Origin: Thermoproteota archaeon
GTDB taxonomy: Archaea; Thermoproteota; Methanomethylicia; Methanomethylicales; Methanomethylicaceae
DNA: 64,000 bases
NCBI GenBank assembly: GCA_020832905.1
Contig: JAJHRG010000001.1
Span: 296,617-360,616 of the forward strand
Reading direction: 5' to 3'
The notes under the pieces are model-generated. The model was given only the letters and a program-made list of their open reading frames with translations. It did not search any database and was not told the origin of the DNA. Position numbers and translations under genes: made by a program. Of this stretch, positions 9,080-19,199 are shown piece after piece. Within the stretch, counting starts at the first letter, position 1. The number at the start of each line of letters is the position of its first letter.

Positions 9080-10550
9080 GCTTATAAATAACTCTTTTAG
9101 CTTCATTTATTGTTTTTTCTAAAATTTTAATTAATTCTTCTCTACTTTTAGCATTTTTAACTTCTCTTGATAATTCTTTAAGTCCAAGAATATCATTAAT
9201 CCATTTACTAAAATCATTTCTTCTCATATGAAAACTTAAAACTTCATCATTTATTTCTTTTATAATGTTATAAAATTCTACTAAGTTTCTTGCTTTTATT
9301 CCTAATGGTTTTGCAAAACCAGAGTAAAAATGAAATGAATGAGTATCTGGTAGTTCTTCAAATAATATCTTATAATAAATAATTTTATCTCCCATTAAGT
9401 CATATAATTTATATTTTAAATCTGCTAATACCCATGTAAATGATATGAATGCTTCTATTGGACCATTAAAATGACTAAAGTATGAATGTACAGCTTTTGC
9501 ACCATTTTCTTTTGTACACATATAATGGAAATGATCACTTGTAGTAAGATATCTCCATGTTCTTAAGTATTCTCCACCTATGCTTTTTACTATAGGTTCT
9601 AAATATTTCAATACTTCAAAACAATATTTTTGCATTTCATTTCCGAGCCATGCTGATAAATCTCTTTCTACATCAGCCCATGATATTGTTTCTTTTACAT
9701 CAATTTCATCTAAAGGATGTAAATTAGAAATAATATCAGAAGGTATTGAAAATTTCATATTTTCTATATATCTTGGAAGTACTTTAATAAAATCATGAAT
9801 TCCACTTTCTGGCCAATAATGTTCACCAAAAGTCTCTATATCCATTGCTATAAATATAATATCTCCAGGAGTTAATGAAAGCCATTTTGCATATTTCTCT
9901 GCAGTTAATGGCCATTCATTCCAATTTCTAAGTGTAAATCTAAATCCTATATCATCTGATAGTCTATAGTTTCTCATTAATAATAATATATTTGAATCTT
10001 TTGCTTTGTATAGATAATTTGGAGATCTCCAACCTAAAATTCTATCTACTCCTTCAGTTAATATCATTTTAAATCCTAAATTTTCCATTATTTTTGCAAC
10101 CTTATTATCATATATGAATTCTGTATTTTCTACAACTATAGGCTCAACACCAAAGAGTTCTTTTATTATTCTTTTATGAAGCTTTATTTGTTCTATAAAT
10201 TCTTTTTCATTTATTAAATATGAAAGAGAATGATAATATGTTTCTGTTACAAGTTCACACGAATTTTCATCTATTAATTTTTTAATAATTTCAATAATCT
10301 TAGGTTCCCACCAGCTACATTGTTCTAAAAATATTCCAGATAATCCTAATGAGAATTTAAAATTATACTTTTTTGCATTTTCTAAAAAAATTTCAAGTAT
10401 AGGTATATAGCAATTTTTAGCTACTCTCTGAAAAATTTCTTTATTTAAATTATCATCAAAATAATCTAGTTCTTGAATATTTTCTTTTCCAAAAAACTTT
10501 TTAATTCTTCTTGGCTGATGAGCTTCAAAAAAGAATAAAATTCTTTTCAC
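9057..10550 (-). CDS. Glycoside hydrolase family 57 (alpha-amylase-like)
   Basis: ILFFFEAHQPRRIKKF N-terminus, IAMDIETFGEHYWPESGI, TSDHFHYMCTK. Confidence 0.88.
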   Translation of the reverse strand: MKRILFFFEAHQPRRIKKFFGKENIQELDYFDDNLNKEIFQRVAKNCYIPILEIFLENAKKYNFKFSLGLSGIFLEQCSWWEPKIIEIIKKLIDENSCELVTETYYHSLSYLINEKEFIEQIKLHKRIIKELFGVEPIVVENTEFIYDNKVAKIMENLGFKMILTEGVDRILGWRSPNYLYKAKDSNILLLMRNYRLSDDIGFRFTLRNWNEWPLTAEKYAKWLSLTPGDIIFIAMDIETFGEHYWPESGIHDFIKVLPRYIENMKFSIPSDIISNLHPLDEIDVKETISWADVERDLSAWLGNEMQKYCFEVLKYLEPIVKSIGGEYLRTWRYLTTSDHFHYMCTKENGAKAVHSYFSHFNGPIEAFISFTWVLADLKYKLYDLMGDKIIYYKILFEELPDTHSFHFYSGFAKPLGIKARNLVEFYNIIKEINDEVLSFHMRRNDFSKWINDILGLKELSREVKNAKSREELIKILEKTINEAKRVIYKHEEFEIT

Positions 10551-12346
10551 TATTTTCCCTCTAATAACTTTTTGTATTCCATTATTCCTTCTCTTATATC
10601 TTCTTCTCTTAAAATTCCTTGAGGTGTAGGTGTTTCTAGTATTCTCTTAGGTATTCTTAATTTTTCAAAAGAAAATCCTTCTCTTACTTTGAATTTATAT
10701 TTCTCTCTTAAAATCTCAATACCTTTTTCTTTTAATTGTGATGGAGTAATATCTATTCCAATTACTGAAAAACATCTACTAATTACTTCTGGAGTATAAA
10801 CTTTTCTTGAGAAAAAGCAAACTACAAGACTTGATAATACTTGTCTCCAAGATTCTTCCTCAAATATCATTTTTGCAATTTCTTTTGGATTTGGTTTTTT
10901 TCCTTCAGCATTTAATTTTTGATCAATATCATATCCTGCATTATCTAAGTGACTATGTCTCATTCCAACTAAAAATCCAATATGTGTAGCTAATCCGCAA
11001 TGATATCCTGGCATTTCATTTCCTCCAAAGGATAAAGCAAAATCTTTTCCTCCATATTTTGAAGATGCATATTCTACACCTTTTGATAAAGCCTCATAAA
11101 ATTCTCCCTTCATTTCTACAATTCTATTAATAGCCTCTATATATGTTTCATAATCTCCCCATTTTAATAATAATCCATCAGTTTCCTTTGTAGTAATTAT
11201 TCCTTTTTCCATACATTCTGTTGCCCATGCAAGTATAACACCTGTACTTATTGCATCTAATCCTAATTCTTCAACTCTATCCATTATTTTTAAAAAACCT
11301 TCAGCACTTCTTATATCAAGCATACAACCTAATGCATAAATTGGTTCATAATCATATGGTATCATTTTTATTCTATAGAAATATGGTTCATTTTCATAAG
11401 GTATTCTTAATGTAGCTACATGAATACAACTTACAGGACAATGAGCACATGCAATTCTTCTTCCAAGAAACTTTTCTGCTAAAGCTTCACCAGATAATTC
11501 ATTTATTCCTTCAAATTTTGTTTTTTGAAGATTTCTTACTGGTAGTGATGAAATTAAATTTAATGAAGTAACATTCATTGATGTACCAATATCATGATAT
11601 TTTTTCATTGCTCCACTTTTTATGAAAGAATTATAAAGTTCATCATATATGTTTCTATAACCTCTAGGATCTTTTACTTTTAAACTATCTCTTCCTGATA
11701 TAATAATTGCTTTAAGTTTTTTAGAACCAAAGACAGCACCTAATCCAAGTCTTCCAAAAGTTCTAAAAGTTTCTGTTATTACACAAGCATAAGGAATCAT
11801 TTTTTCTCCAGCTCTACCTATTCTCATAATACTTCTTATTCCTGGAATTCCTTCTTTTTCTCTTAAAATTCTTCCTACAGCTGTTGTACTACTCATTCCC
11901 CATAATGTAGAAGCATCTCTAAATTTTACTCCATTTTCATCTATAACTAAATAAATTGGATAATCACTACTACCTTTTATTACAATAGCTCCATATCCTG
12001 CCATTCTTATAGCTAATCCACATCTCCCTCCTGCATGACTTTCTCCAAGATTTCCTGTTAATGGTGATTTGAAAAGTGCTACAGTTTTAGATGCAAGAGG
12101 ATAAATACCATTAAAATAACCTATAGCAAATATTATAGGATTTTCTCCTGATAATGGATCAATATTTTTTGGACATTCTTCACTTAATAGTTTTATTCCT
12201 ACACCTACTCCTCCAAGCCATTCTTTAAATAGTTCTGGTCTTTCCTTTATCCAATATCTTTTATTATCTAAATCAATATAGAGAATTTTAGAAAGAGAAG
12301 ATGCCTCCATCATATTTCCTCCAATTTTATTACTCCATATGGACAA
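10550..12346 (-). CDS. Aldehyde:ferredoxin oxidoreductase (tungstopterin) family
   Basis: GGRCGLAIRMAGYGAIVIKG, CAHCPVSCIH, GCMLDIRSAEGF. Confidence 0.92.
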   Translation of the reverse strand: MSIWSNKIGGNMMEASSLSKILYIDLDNKRYWIKERPELFKEWLGGVGVGIKLLSEECPKNIDPLSGENPIIFAIGYFNGIYPLASKTVALFKSPLTGNLGESHAGGRCGLAIRMAGYGAIVIKGSSDYPIYLVIDENGVKFRDASTLWGMSSTTAVGRILREKEGIPGIRSIMRIGRAGEKMIPYACVITETFRTFGRLGLGAVFGSKKLKAIIISGRDSLKVKDPRGYRNIYDELYNSFIKSGAMKKYHDIGTSMNVTSLNLISSLPVRNLQKTKFEGINELSGEALAEKFLGRRIACAHCPVSCIHVATLRIPYENEPYFYRIKMIPYDYEPIYALGCMLDIRSAEGFLKIMDRVEELGLDAISTGVILAWATECMEKGIITTKETDGLLLKWGDYETYIEAINRIVEMKGEFYEALSKGVEYASSKYGGKDFALSFGGNEMPGYHCGLATHIGFLVGMRHSHLDNAGYDIDQKLNAEGKKPNPKEIAKMIFEEESWRQVLSSLVVCFFSRKVYTPEVISRCFSVIGIDITPSQLKEKGIEILREKYKFKVREGFSFEKLRIPKRILETPTPQGILREEDIREGIMEYKKLLEGK

Positions 12347-12717
12347 TAATTAACACAATATCCACAATATGTACAAACTATAGGTTTATTTAATGACTTA
12401 TCCCAAAATATTGCTCCAATAAGACAATTTTTCATACAATTACCACATGCTATACATTTTTTATGATCAATTCTTACACCACCACCTTCTCTTTTACTTA
12501 TAGCACCAGTTGGACATACTTTTGCACATGGAGGATCTTTACATGCTCTACATACTCTTATAATAAATCCACGTTCAATTCCTCCTACTGATTGTACAAA
12601 TATTGCAGCTCTTGAAATTCCAGCCTCAGCAAATCTTCTATTACAAGCAAACATACATAGTTGACAACCAACACATAAATCAACATCAACTACTGATATT
12701 CTTTTGACCATTTTCAA
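12310..12717 (-). CDS. 4Fe-4S ferredoxin (electron-transfer partner of AOR)
   Basis: Multiple CxxCxxCxxxC clusters; overlaps AOR start. Confidence 0.93.
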   Translation of the reverse strand: MKMVKRISVVDVDLCVGCQLCMFACNRRFAEAGISRAAIFVQSVGGIERGFIIRVCRACKDPPCAKVCPTGAISKREGGGVRIDHKKCIACGNCMKNCLIGAIFWDKSLNKPIVCTYCGYCVNYCPYGVIKLEEI

Positions 12718-12864
12718 TCTAACTATATTATTAGTTTACTAGTGATATATAAGTACAAATTATCAATGATTTTTTATTAATTATTATGAATTTTACAGCT
12801 GAAAATCTTGTTTTTCAATACGAAATAGAGAAAAAACTTATAAGCTTTGTTTTAATTGCTTTTG

Positions 12865-13011
12865 ATGATGAATAAAATTAGAGTAATGGTTGTCTCTAAG
12901 CACTTGAATGTAGAGAAACAAATACTTAAACAAAATAGATGTGAGAGCTCTGGTACTTTGAATATCTCTCAAATTACAGATGTAAATTCAAATAGATGTG
13001 AAAAACAATGA
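12865..13011 (+). CDS. Hypothetical 48-aa small ORF upstream of homoserine dehydrogenase
   Basis: ATGATG...TGA reads MMNKIRVMVVSKHLNVEKQILKQNRCESSGTLNISQITDVNSNRCEKQ. Confidence 0.25.
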   Translation: MMNKIRVMVVSKHLNVEKQILKQNRCESSGTLNISQITDVNSNRCEKQ

Positions 13012-13062
13012 TTAGTCCTAAAGAAGCTTGCTCTTTAAGATGGAAGGAGGTTAGTATATATT

Positions 13063-14097
13063 ATGCATTTTGATATAGCTTTTATAGGATTTGGAACTGT
13101 AGGAAGAGGTATGGCTGAATTATTATTAGAGAAAAAATCTATTCTAGAAAAGCTTTATAATATTACATGGCGTGTAGTTGCTATATCTGATTTACGTTAT
13201 GGTTCTATTGTTAATGATAATGGAATTAATCTTAAAGAGGCATTAAGCTTAGTAGAATCGAATAAAGATTTTAAATTTTTAAATGGAAAAAAAGGACTTT
13301 CTTCAATTGAAGTAATAAAAGAATCTAATTCCAATCTTATAGTAGAAGTTACATGGACAAATCTAATAAATGGTGAGCCAGGTTATTCTCATATAAAAAC
13401 AGCTTTAAACTTAGGAAAAAATGTAATTACTACAAATAAAGGTCCTATTGCTCTTTATTATAAAGAATTAAAAGAATTAGCAAATAGAAAAAATGTTCAA
13501 TTAAGATATAAAGGAACTGTTATGAGTGGTACTCCTAGTTTTAATATTTTTGAAGGTCCTCTTGCTGGATGTAATGTAGAATCTATTAGAGGTATACTTA
13601 ATGGTACAACTAATTTTATACTTACTGAAATGGAGAAAGGTCTAGATTATGAGCAAGCATTAAAAGAAGCTCAGAAATTAGGTTATGCAGAAGCAGATCC
13701 AACAATGGATGTTGAAGGTTTAGATGCTGCAGCAAAATTAGTTATATTAATAAATACAATATTTGATATGGATATTAAATTAAGTGATGTAAAGAGAAAG
13801 GGAATTACTTCCATAAAAATTAGTGATGTAAGAGAAGCTCTTAATACAGGAAAGAGAATTAAGCTTATAGCAAAAGCTGAAAAAATTAATAATAAAATTT
13901 TAGCAGAGGTATCACCACAACTTATTCCTTTAAGTGATCCTTTAGCAAATATAATGGGCGTAATGAATGCTATAACCTTTAAAACTGATTGTTTAGGTGA
14001 TATAACTATAGTGGGACCTGGTGCTGGAAAAAGAGCTACAGGATATGCATTAATTTCAGACATGATAGCAATTTCAACTAAACTATCTAAAGATTAA
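13063..14097 (+). CDS. hom: Homoserine dehydrogenase
   Basis: GFGTVGRGMAELL, GTVMSGTPSFNIFEGPLAGC, GILNGTTNFILTEME; SD GGAGG upstream. Confidence 0.95.
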   Translation: MHFDIAFIGFGTVGRGMAELLLEKKSILEKLYNITWRVVAISDLRYGSIVNDNGINLKEALSLVESNKDFKFLNGKKGLSSIEVIKESNSNLIVEVTWTNLINGEPGYSHIKTALNLGKNVITTNKGPIALYYKELKELANRKNVQLRYKGTVMSGTPSFNIFEGPLAGCNVESIRGILNGTTNFILTEMEKGLDYEQALKEAQKLGYAEADPTMDVEGLDAAAKLVILINTIFDMDIKLSDVKRKGITSIKISDVREALNTGKRIKLIAKAEKINNKILAEVSPQLIPLSDPLANIMGVMNAITFKTDCLGDITIVGPGAGKRATGYALISDMIAISTKLSKD

Positions 14098-14138
14098 GGA
14101 ATAAAAAATAAAAACCTCAAACTATTTAATGAAAAATA

Positions 14139-14211
14139 GGGCCGGTAGATCAGCTGGCAGATCGTCCGCCTTGCACGCGGAAGGTCGAGGGTTCAAATCC
14201 CTCCCGGTCCA
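14139..14211 (+). tRNA. tRNA-Ala(TGC)
   Basis: GGGCCGG...CCGGTCCA, anticodon loop CTTGCAC, T arm GGTTCAAATCC. Confidence 0.93.
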
Positions 14212-14456
14212 CCATTATTTTTCCTAAAGTTATTTGAATACTTCTAAGAATTAATTTATAGATTTATATCATAGTGTTTACTTTTTAGATTATTTCTCAC
14301 AACTAATTGTATTATTAAATAGAATTGGAATTAAAAGTAATTTTTCCCCTTCAAAAACTTCTAAACATATGAAAAACTTTTTCATTTTTCTAAATTAGAA
14401 CCTGAAGTTAATATCCCTTTAAATTATTATATAATTCCATATTTTAAGTTATTTTT

Positions 14457-14490
14457 CTGTTAACCTAACATTTATATGTAAGGTTAACAA
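14457..14490 (+). promoter_or_regulatory. BirA-type biotin operator overlapping bioY TATA box
   Basis: TGTTAACC-N16-GGTTAACA palindrome with TTTATATG in the spacer, ending 10 bp before the bioY ATG. Confidence 0.75.
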
Positions 14491-14500
14491 TAAAAAATTT

Positions 14501-14995
14501 ATGTTTTCTGCAAGAATATTAGTAATTTCATCTATATTTGCAACTCTTACAGCAATAGGAGCATGGATTACTATTCCAATATCTCCTGTACCATTTACTC
14601 TTCAGACTTTCTTTGTTTATCTTTCTGTTTTATTATTGGGAAAATATGCTTTTTTAAGTCAAGCAATATATATACTAATGGGTCTTATTGGATTACCTGT
14701 ATTTGCTAAAGGTTTACCAGGCTATATTGCTATTCCTGGACCTACAGGAGGATATATAATTGGCTTCTTATTAGGAGCTTTATTTTCATCTCTATTTAAG
14801 AGAGATATTCTAAAAGTTTTCATATGTATGTTAATAATATTTGGATTAGGATGGTTATGGCTTTCTTACTGGATTGGATATTATAATGCTTTATTATTTG
14901 GTATTATACCTTTTCTTCCATGGGATATTTTAAAAGCTATATTAGCAATTATAATTGCAAGAAGATTAAAAGAGTATATTACTGATATATTATAA
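14501..14995 (+). CDS. bioY: Biotin transporter BioY
   Basis: ISPVPFTLQTFFVYLSVLLLGKYAFLSQAIYILMGLIGLPVFAKG...GPTGGYIIGF signature. Confidence 0.95.
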   Translation: MFSARILVISSIFATLTAIGAWITIPISPVPFTLQTFFVYLSVLLLGKYAFLSQAIYILMGLIGLPVFAKGLPGYIAIPGPTGGYIIGFLLGALFSSLFKRDILKVFICMLIIFGLGWLWLSYWIGYYNALLFGIIPFLPWDILKAILAIIIARRLKEYITDIL

Positions 14996-15758
14996 ACTTA
15001 CAAGCTTTATCTCCTTTAGCTATACAATTTTCTTCTTTACATTTAAATTCTGTACCAAATAATTCTGTAAATGTTCCTGCTAATACTCCTCTTACAAAAT
15101 TACTATATGGTCTATCCAATTGATTTTTTGCAATTTCACATTCAAAACAATCATATATTATAATTTCACTATAATTTGGTTGAAGTTTAATAATCTCTAT
15201 TATCCCAAATCCTGCCCATTGAAAGAATTTTCTACTAATTTCTTCATATATTCTTAATGGATTTATTAAACCTATTTTTTCAGCAATTTCTTTGTGTATT
15301 TTTGCAAATCCTTTTCCACATTCAAATCCTATATAGTATAGAACTGCTTCTCCTGCAGAACCAAATCTTTCTCTAATTCCTTTAAACGTTTGTATATATG
15401 CTGCATCTCTAAATAGTATAATTCTTGAGTTATCTGCCATTAAGGGAAATGATGTAGTATCTATTAAAATTCCTTTAGATTTTATAACTTCTAAAATATT
15501 AAATTCTTTTTCTATTTCTAATATGATTCTTTCAATTGGTATTGTAGATTCAGTAATATCAAGAAAAACTAATAATTTTAATGCATTATCCTTATCATAA
15601 GTAATTATAATATTAACTACTTTTATATTATATTTTGAAGTAATTGAAGTAAGTAATGAGCATAATTCTACAATATTATCTTTTTTCTTAATTAAAAGAC
15701 AAAGAAGTTCTCTATTAGGAGCAATTACATAACGTCCTATATCAAATGGATAAGGCAT
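14979..15758 (-). CDS. V4R domain protein with N-terminal ACT-like region
   Basis: RFGSAGEAVLYYIGFECGKGFA...CFECE...VRGVLAGTFTELFGTEFKCKEENCIAKGDKACKF. Confidence 0.75.
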   Translation of the reverse strand: MPYPFDIGRYVIAPNRELLCLLIKKKDNIVELCSLLTSITSKYNIKVVNIIITYDKDNALKLLVFLDITESTIPIERIILEIEKEFNILEVIKSKGILIDTTSFPLMADNSRIILFRDAAYIQTFKGIRERFGSAGEAVLYYIGFECGKGFAKIHKEIAEKIGLINPLRIYEEISRKFFQWAGFGIIEIIKLQPNYSEIIIYDCFECEIAKNQLDRPYSNFVRGVLAGTFTELFGTEFKCKEENCIAKGDKACKFIIYQ

Positions 15759-15896
15759 ATTTTATCTAATTAAAAATTAAAATTCATACTTTTATTTTTT
15801 ATCTTAAACAGAAATACTAGTTTTATTAATAAATATAACATTTATATTGTAAATTAATTAATTAAATAATAAAATGATAATTTAATACTACTATGG

Positions 15897-15972
15897 TGGG
15901 GCCGCCGGGATTTGAACCCGGGATCACAAGCGCCCCAGGCTTGCATCCTAGACCAAGCTAGACTACGGCCCC
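15897..15972 (-). tRNA. tRNA-Pro(GGG)
   Basis: GGGGCCG...CGGCCCCA, CAAGC-CTGGGGC-GCTTG anticodon arm. Confidence 0.93.
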
Positions 15973-16054
15973 TACTAATTATTCAATAAATAATTAGGAG
16001 TTCTTTAATTTTTTACTTTTAGGAATAAATATTTCTTTTTTTATTAATTTTATC

Positions 16055-16528
16055 ATGAAAATTCTTACTGTATATTATTCTAGAACTGGAAATACAAGAG
16101 TGGTAGCTCAAAAAATTGCTGAAATAACAAAAAGTGATATTGAAGAAATTAAAGATACAAAAAATAGAAGTGGATTTTTTGGATTTTTAATTTCAGGTTA
16201 TGAAGCTGCAAGAAAGAAGACTACAAAAATAGCTGAATTAAAATATGATCCATTAAATTATGATATTGTAATAATAGGAACTCCTGTATGGGTAGGAAAA
16301 ATGTCTGTTCCCATAAGAACTTATATTCTAAATAATAAAGATAAATTTAATAAAGTTGCATTTTTTTGTACCTTTTCATTTTCTCCATCAAATATTTTCA
16401 AAGATATGGAAGAAGCATGTAATAAGAAACCAATAATTAAAGAAGCTTTTAGAGATTCTGAAATAAAATCAGGTAAATATATTGAAAAATTAAATAATTT
16501 TAAAATACTTATCTCAAATAATAGTTAA
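16055..16528 (+). CDS. Flavodoxin family protein
   Basis: VYYSRTGNTRVVAQ, GTPVWVGKMSVPIRTYI. Confidence 0.92.
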   Translation: MKILTVYYSRTGNTRVVAQKIAEITKSDIEEIKDTKNRSGFFGFLISGYEAARKKTTKIAELKYDPLNYDIVIIGTPVWVGKMSVPIRTYILNNKDKFNKVAFFCTFSFSPSNIFKDMEEACNKKPIIKEAFRDSEIKSGKYIEKLNNFKILISNNS

Positions 16529-16557
16529 ATACTAGAGTTTTTAGTAATTAGCTTAGT

Positions 16558-16647
16558 GCGGCCGTAGTCTAGCTTGGTCTAGGACGTCGGCCTTCCAAGA
16601 TAAATCGAAGAACGCCGAGGACCCGGGTTCAAATCCCGGCGGCCGCA
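16558..16647 (+). tRNA. tRNA-Gly(TCC) with 15-nt intron at 16598-16612
   Basis: TCGGC-CTTCCA[intron]C-GCCGA; BHB central helix CTTC/GAAG. Confidence 0.9.
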
Positions 16648-16658
16648 CTACATAATTT

Positions 16659-17927
16659 TTAAAATCCTTTAAATGCTTTTAATCCTAAATATCTTGCTTT
16701 TGAATCTAATAATTCTTCAATTCTTAATAACTGATTATATTTTGATATTCTTTCTCCTCTTGCAGGAGCACCAGTTTTAATTTTTCCTCCTCCAAAAGCT
16801 ACTGCTAAATCAGCAATATAATTATCTTCTGTTTCTCCTGATCTATGACTTACTATAATTCCATAATTATTTTCTAATGCAAATTTTACTACATTTATTG
16901 TTTCCGTAAGTGTACCAATTTGATTTACTTTAATAATAATAGAATTTGCAGCTTTATTTTCTATTCCTTTTTTAAGACGATTTATATTAGTTACAAAAAT
17001 ATCATCTCCAACAATTTCAATTTTTGATTTTTTTGTTATTTCAGAGAATGAGTAGAAATCTTCTTCATGAAAGGGATCCTCTATTAGTATTATGGGATAT
17101 TTTGATATTAATTCTAAGTAATAATCTAAAAGTTCTTCAGATGATAAATTCCTTCCATCTATTACATATTCTTTTCCATTGTAGAAATTAGTAGCTGCGG
17201 CATCTAATGCTAAAAAGACTTCATTTGAATAACCTAATTCTCTTATTGAATTCTCAATAGCTTCTAATGCTTCTATTGTATTTGAAATTGGAGGAACAAA
17301 ACCACCTTCATCTCCTACATTTATTGCAAATACTCCATATTTATTTTTTAAATAATTTCTTAACTCCATGTAAATTTCACAACCAGCTCTTAAAGCTTCT
17401 TTAAAGGAATTAAATCTAGCTGGAACTATCATAAATTCTTGTATTGCTAATTTACTTCCTGCATGTTTTCCTCCATTAATAATATTCATTAAAGGAACTG
17501 GAAGTATATTAGCGTCTTTATTTAAGTACATGAATAATGGTAGTCCCATAGTATTAGCTGCAGCTTTTGCTACAGCTAATGATACTGCTAATATTGAATT
17601 TGCTCCAAGTTTACTCTTATTATTAGTTCCATCGATTTTTATCATAATTTCATCAATTTCTTTTTGATTTCTAGCATCCATTCCAATAATAGAAGGTCCT
17701 ATTACTTCATTTATATTCCTACATGATTTTAAAACACCCTTTCCTTTGAATCTTTTATTTCCATCTCTTAATTCAATAGCCTCATGAGTTCCAGTTGATG
17801 CACCTGATGGTACTGATGCTCTTCCAAAACTTTTTTCTGTATATACTTCAGCTTCTACAGTAGGATTTCCTCTTGAATCAATTATTTCTCTTCCATATAC
17901 TTTTTTTATTATGAATTCTTTTTCCAT
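16659..17927 (-). CDS. eno: Enolase
   Basis: [44 protein letters not shown]. Confidence 0.98.
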   Translation of the reverse strand: MEKEFIIKKVYGREIIDSRGNPTVEAEVYTEKSFGRASVPSGASTGTHEAIELRDGNKRFKGKGVLKSCRNINEVIGPSIIGMDARNQKEIDEIMIKIDGTNNKSKLGANSILAVSLAVAKAAANTMGLPLFMYLNKDANILPVPLMNIINGGKHAGSKLAIQEFMIVPARFNSFKEALRAGCEIYMELRNYLKNKYGVFAINVGDEGGFVPPISNTIEALEAIENSIRELGYSNEVFLALDAAATNFYNGKEYVIDGRNLSSEELLDYYLELISKYPIILIEDPFHEEDFYSFSEITKKSKIEIVGDDIFVTNINRLKKGIENKAANSIIIKVNQIGTLTETINVVKFALENNYGIIVSHRSGETEDNYIADLAVAFGGGKIKTGAPARGERISKYNQLLRIEELLDSKARYLGLKAFKGF

Positions 17928-17931
17928 AATT

Positions 17932-19134
17932 TCACTCTAGTGAATAATATTCAAGTTGTTTTAATACATATTCTCTTATTTCTTTTGGTTTTTTAATTTC
18001 TTCAATTATCTTTCCTTTTTCTATATATTTCTTTAGCATTGGCATCATTTCTCCTCCACATAATGGACATTTATCAATACTTTGATTAAATAATGTTACC
18101 TTCCACTTATAGCAATTTTTACATCTCCATGCTTGTTTTCTTCCACTATACTTTCCTCTTTTTGCTATTGGTTTACCTTCTACTTCTACTATATCCATTG
18201 AGAAATCAATAGTTGGTGCATTAGAAACAAAAGTACCTACTCCAAATCCATCAACAGGACCATTGGCTAATTTTGCTACAATTTCATCATCAAGTCCACC
18301 AGAAACATATATTTTCACATGTTTATAACCACGAATATCTAATTCCCATCTTACTTCTTTTATAATTTCTAATAAATCTCCTTTTCTAGATCCTGGTGTA
18401 TCAAGTCTAATTCCATATAATTTATCTTTTAAATTTTCAGCTGCCATTATTGCTTCGTATTTTTCATCCCATAATGTATCAACTAATACAATTCTAGGAA
18501 TTGATGGATCAATAACTTCATCAAAAGCTTTCCAAGCAGAAATTTGATCTCCAAATATTAATATTAATGGATGAGGCATTGTTCCAACAGGTTTCTCTCC
18601 TATAATTTTAGCACCTAATATTCCTGAAACTCCGTCAAATCCTCCAATGTATGCTGCTCTATCAAGCATTGGTGAAATTCCAGGATGCATTCTTCTAATA
18701 CCAAATGCAAAAACTTCCTTATTTCCTGCAGCTTTTCTTACTCTTGCAGCTGCTGTTGCAACTCCTGATGCTTGACATAAAAATCCTAATGTTGCAGTTT
18801 CAATACTTATAAACTTAGTATACTTTCCTATGATTTCAACTAATGGAACTCTTACTCCTTCTATATCTTTATTTGTAAAAATAGTTCCTTCAGGTACTGA
18901 ATATACATCTACAGGAATATCTTCATATAGATATAAAAGTTCTTCAAGACCACAAAATACTGCCCATTTCCAATTTTTTGGTAACTTTCCTGCAGTAATT
19001 TCTGCAGTAACTTCTTTATCCATATTTTTCTTTTCAAGTACTTCTTTTGTTCTAATATAGTATATATCAGATGTTAAACCTGACTTTATTTCTTCATCAG
19101 TTGCAATATGAAAACGTTTCATTAACTTCACCAT
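17932..19134 (-). CDS. Nicotinate phosphoribosyltransferase with C-terminal zinc ribbon
   Basis: [43 protein letters not shown]...CPLCGG. Confidence 0.9.
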   Translation of the reverse strand: MVKLMKRFHIATDEEIKSGLTSDIYYIRTKEVLEKKNMDKEVTAEITAGKLPKNWKWAVFCGLEELLYLYEDIPVDVYSVPEGTIFTNKDIEGVRVPLVEIIGKYTKFISIETATLGFLCQASGVATAAARVRKAAGNKEVFAFGIRRMHPGISPMLDRAAYIGGFDGVSGILGAKIIGEKPVGTMPHPLILIFGDQISAWKAFDEVIDPSIPRIVLVDTLWDEKYEAIMAAENLKDKLYGIRLDTPGSRKGDLLEIIKEVRWELDIRGYKHVKIYVSGGLDDEIVAKLANGPVDGFGVGTFVSNAPTIDFSMDIVEVEGKPIAKRGKYSGRKQAWRCKNCYKWKVTLFNQSIDKCPLCGGEMMPMLKKYIEKGKIIEEIKKPKEIREYVLKQLEYYSLE

Positions 19135-19199
19135 TACTCACTTTAGTATCTTCTTGAAAATAATTACAAAAATTATTAAAAAGCTTTATAATAAAAATC

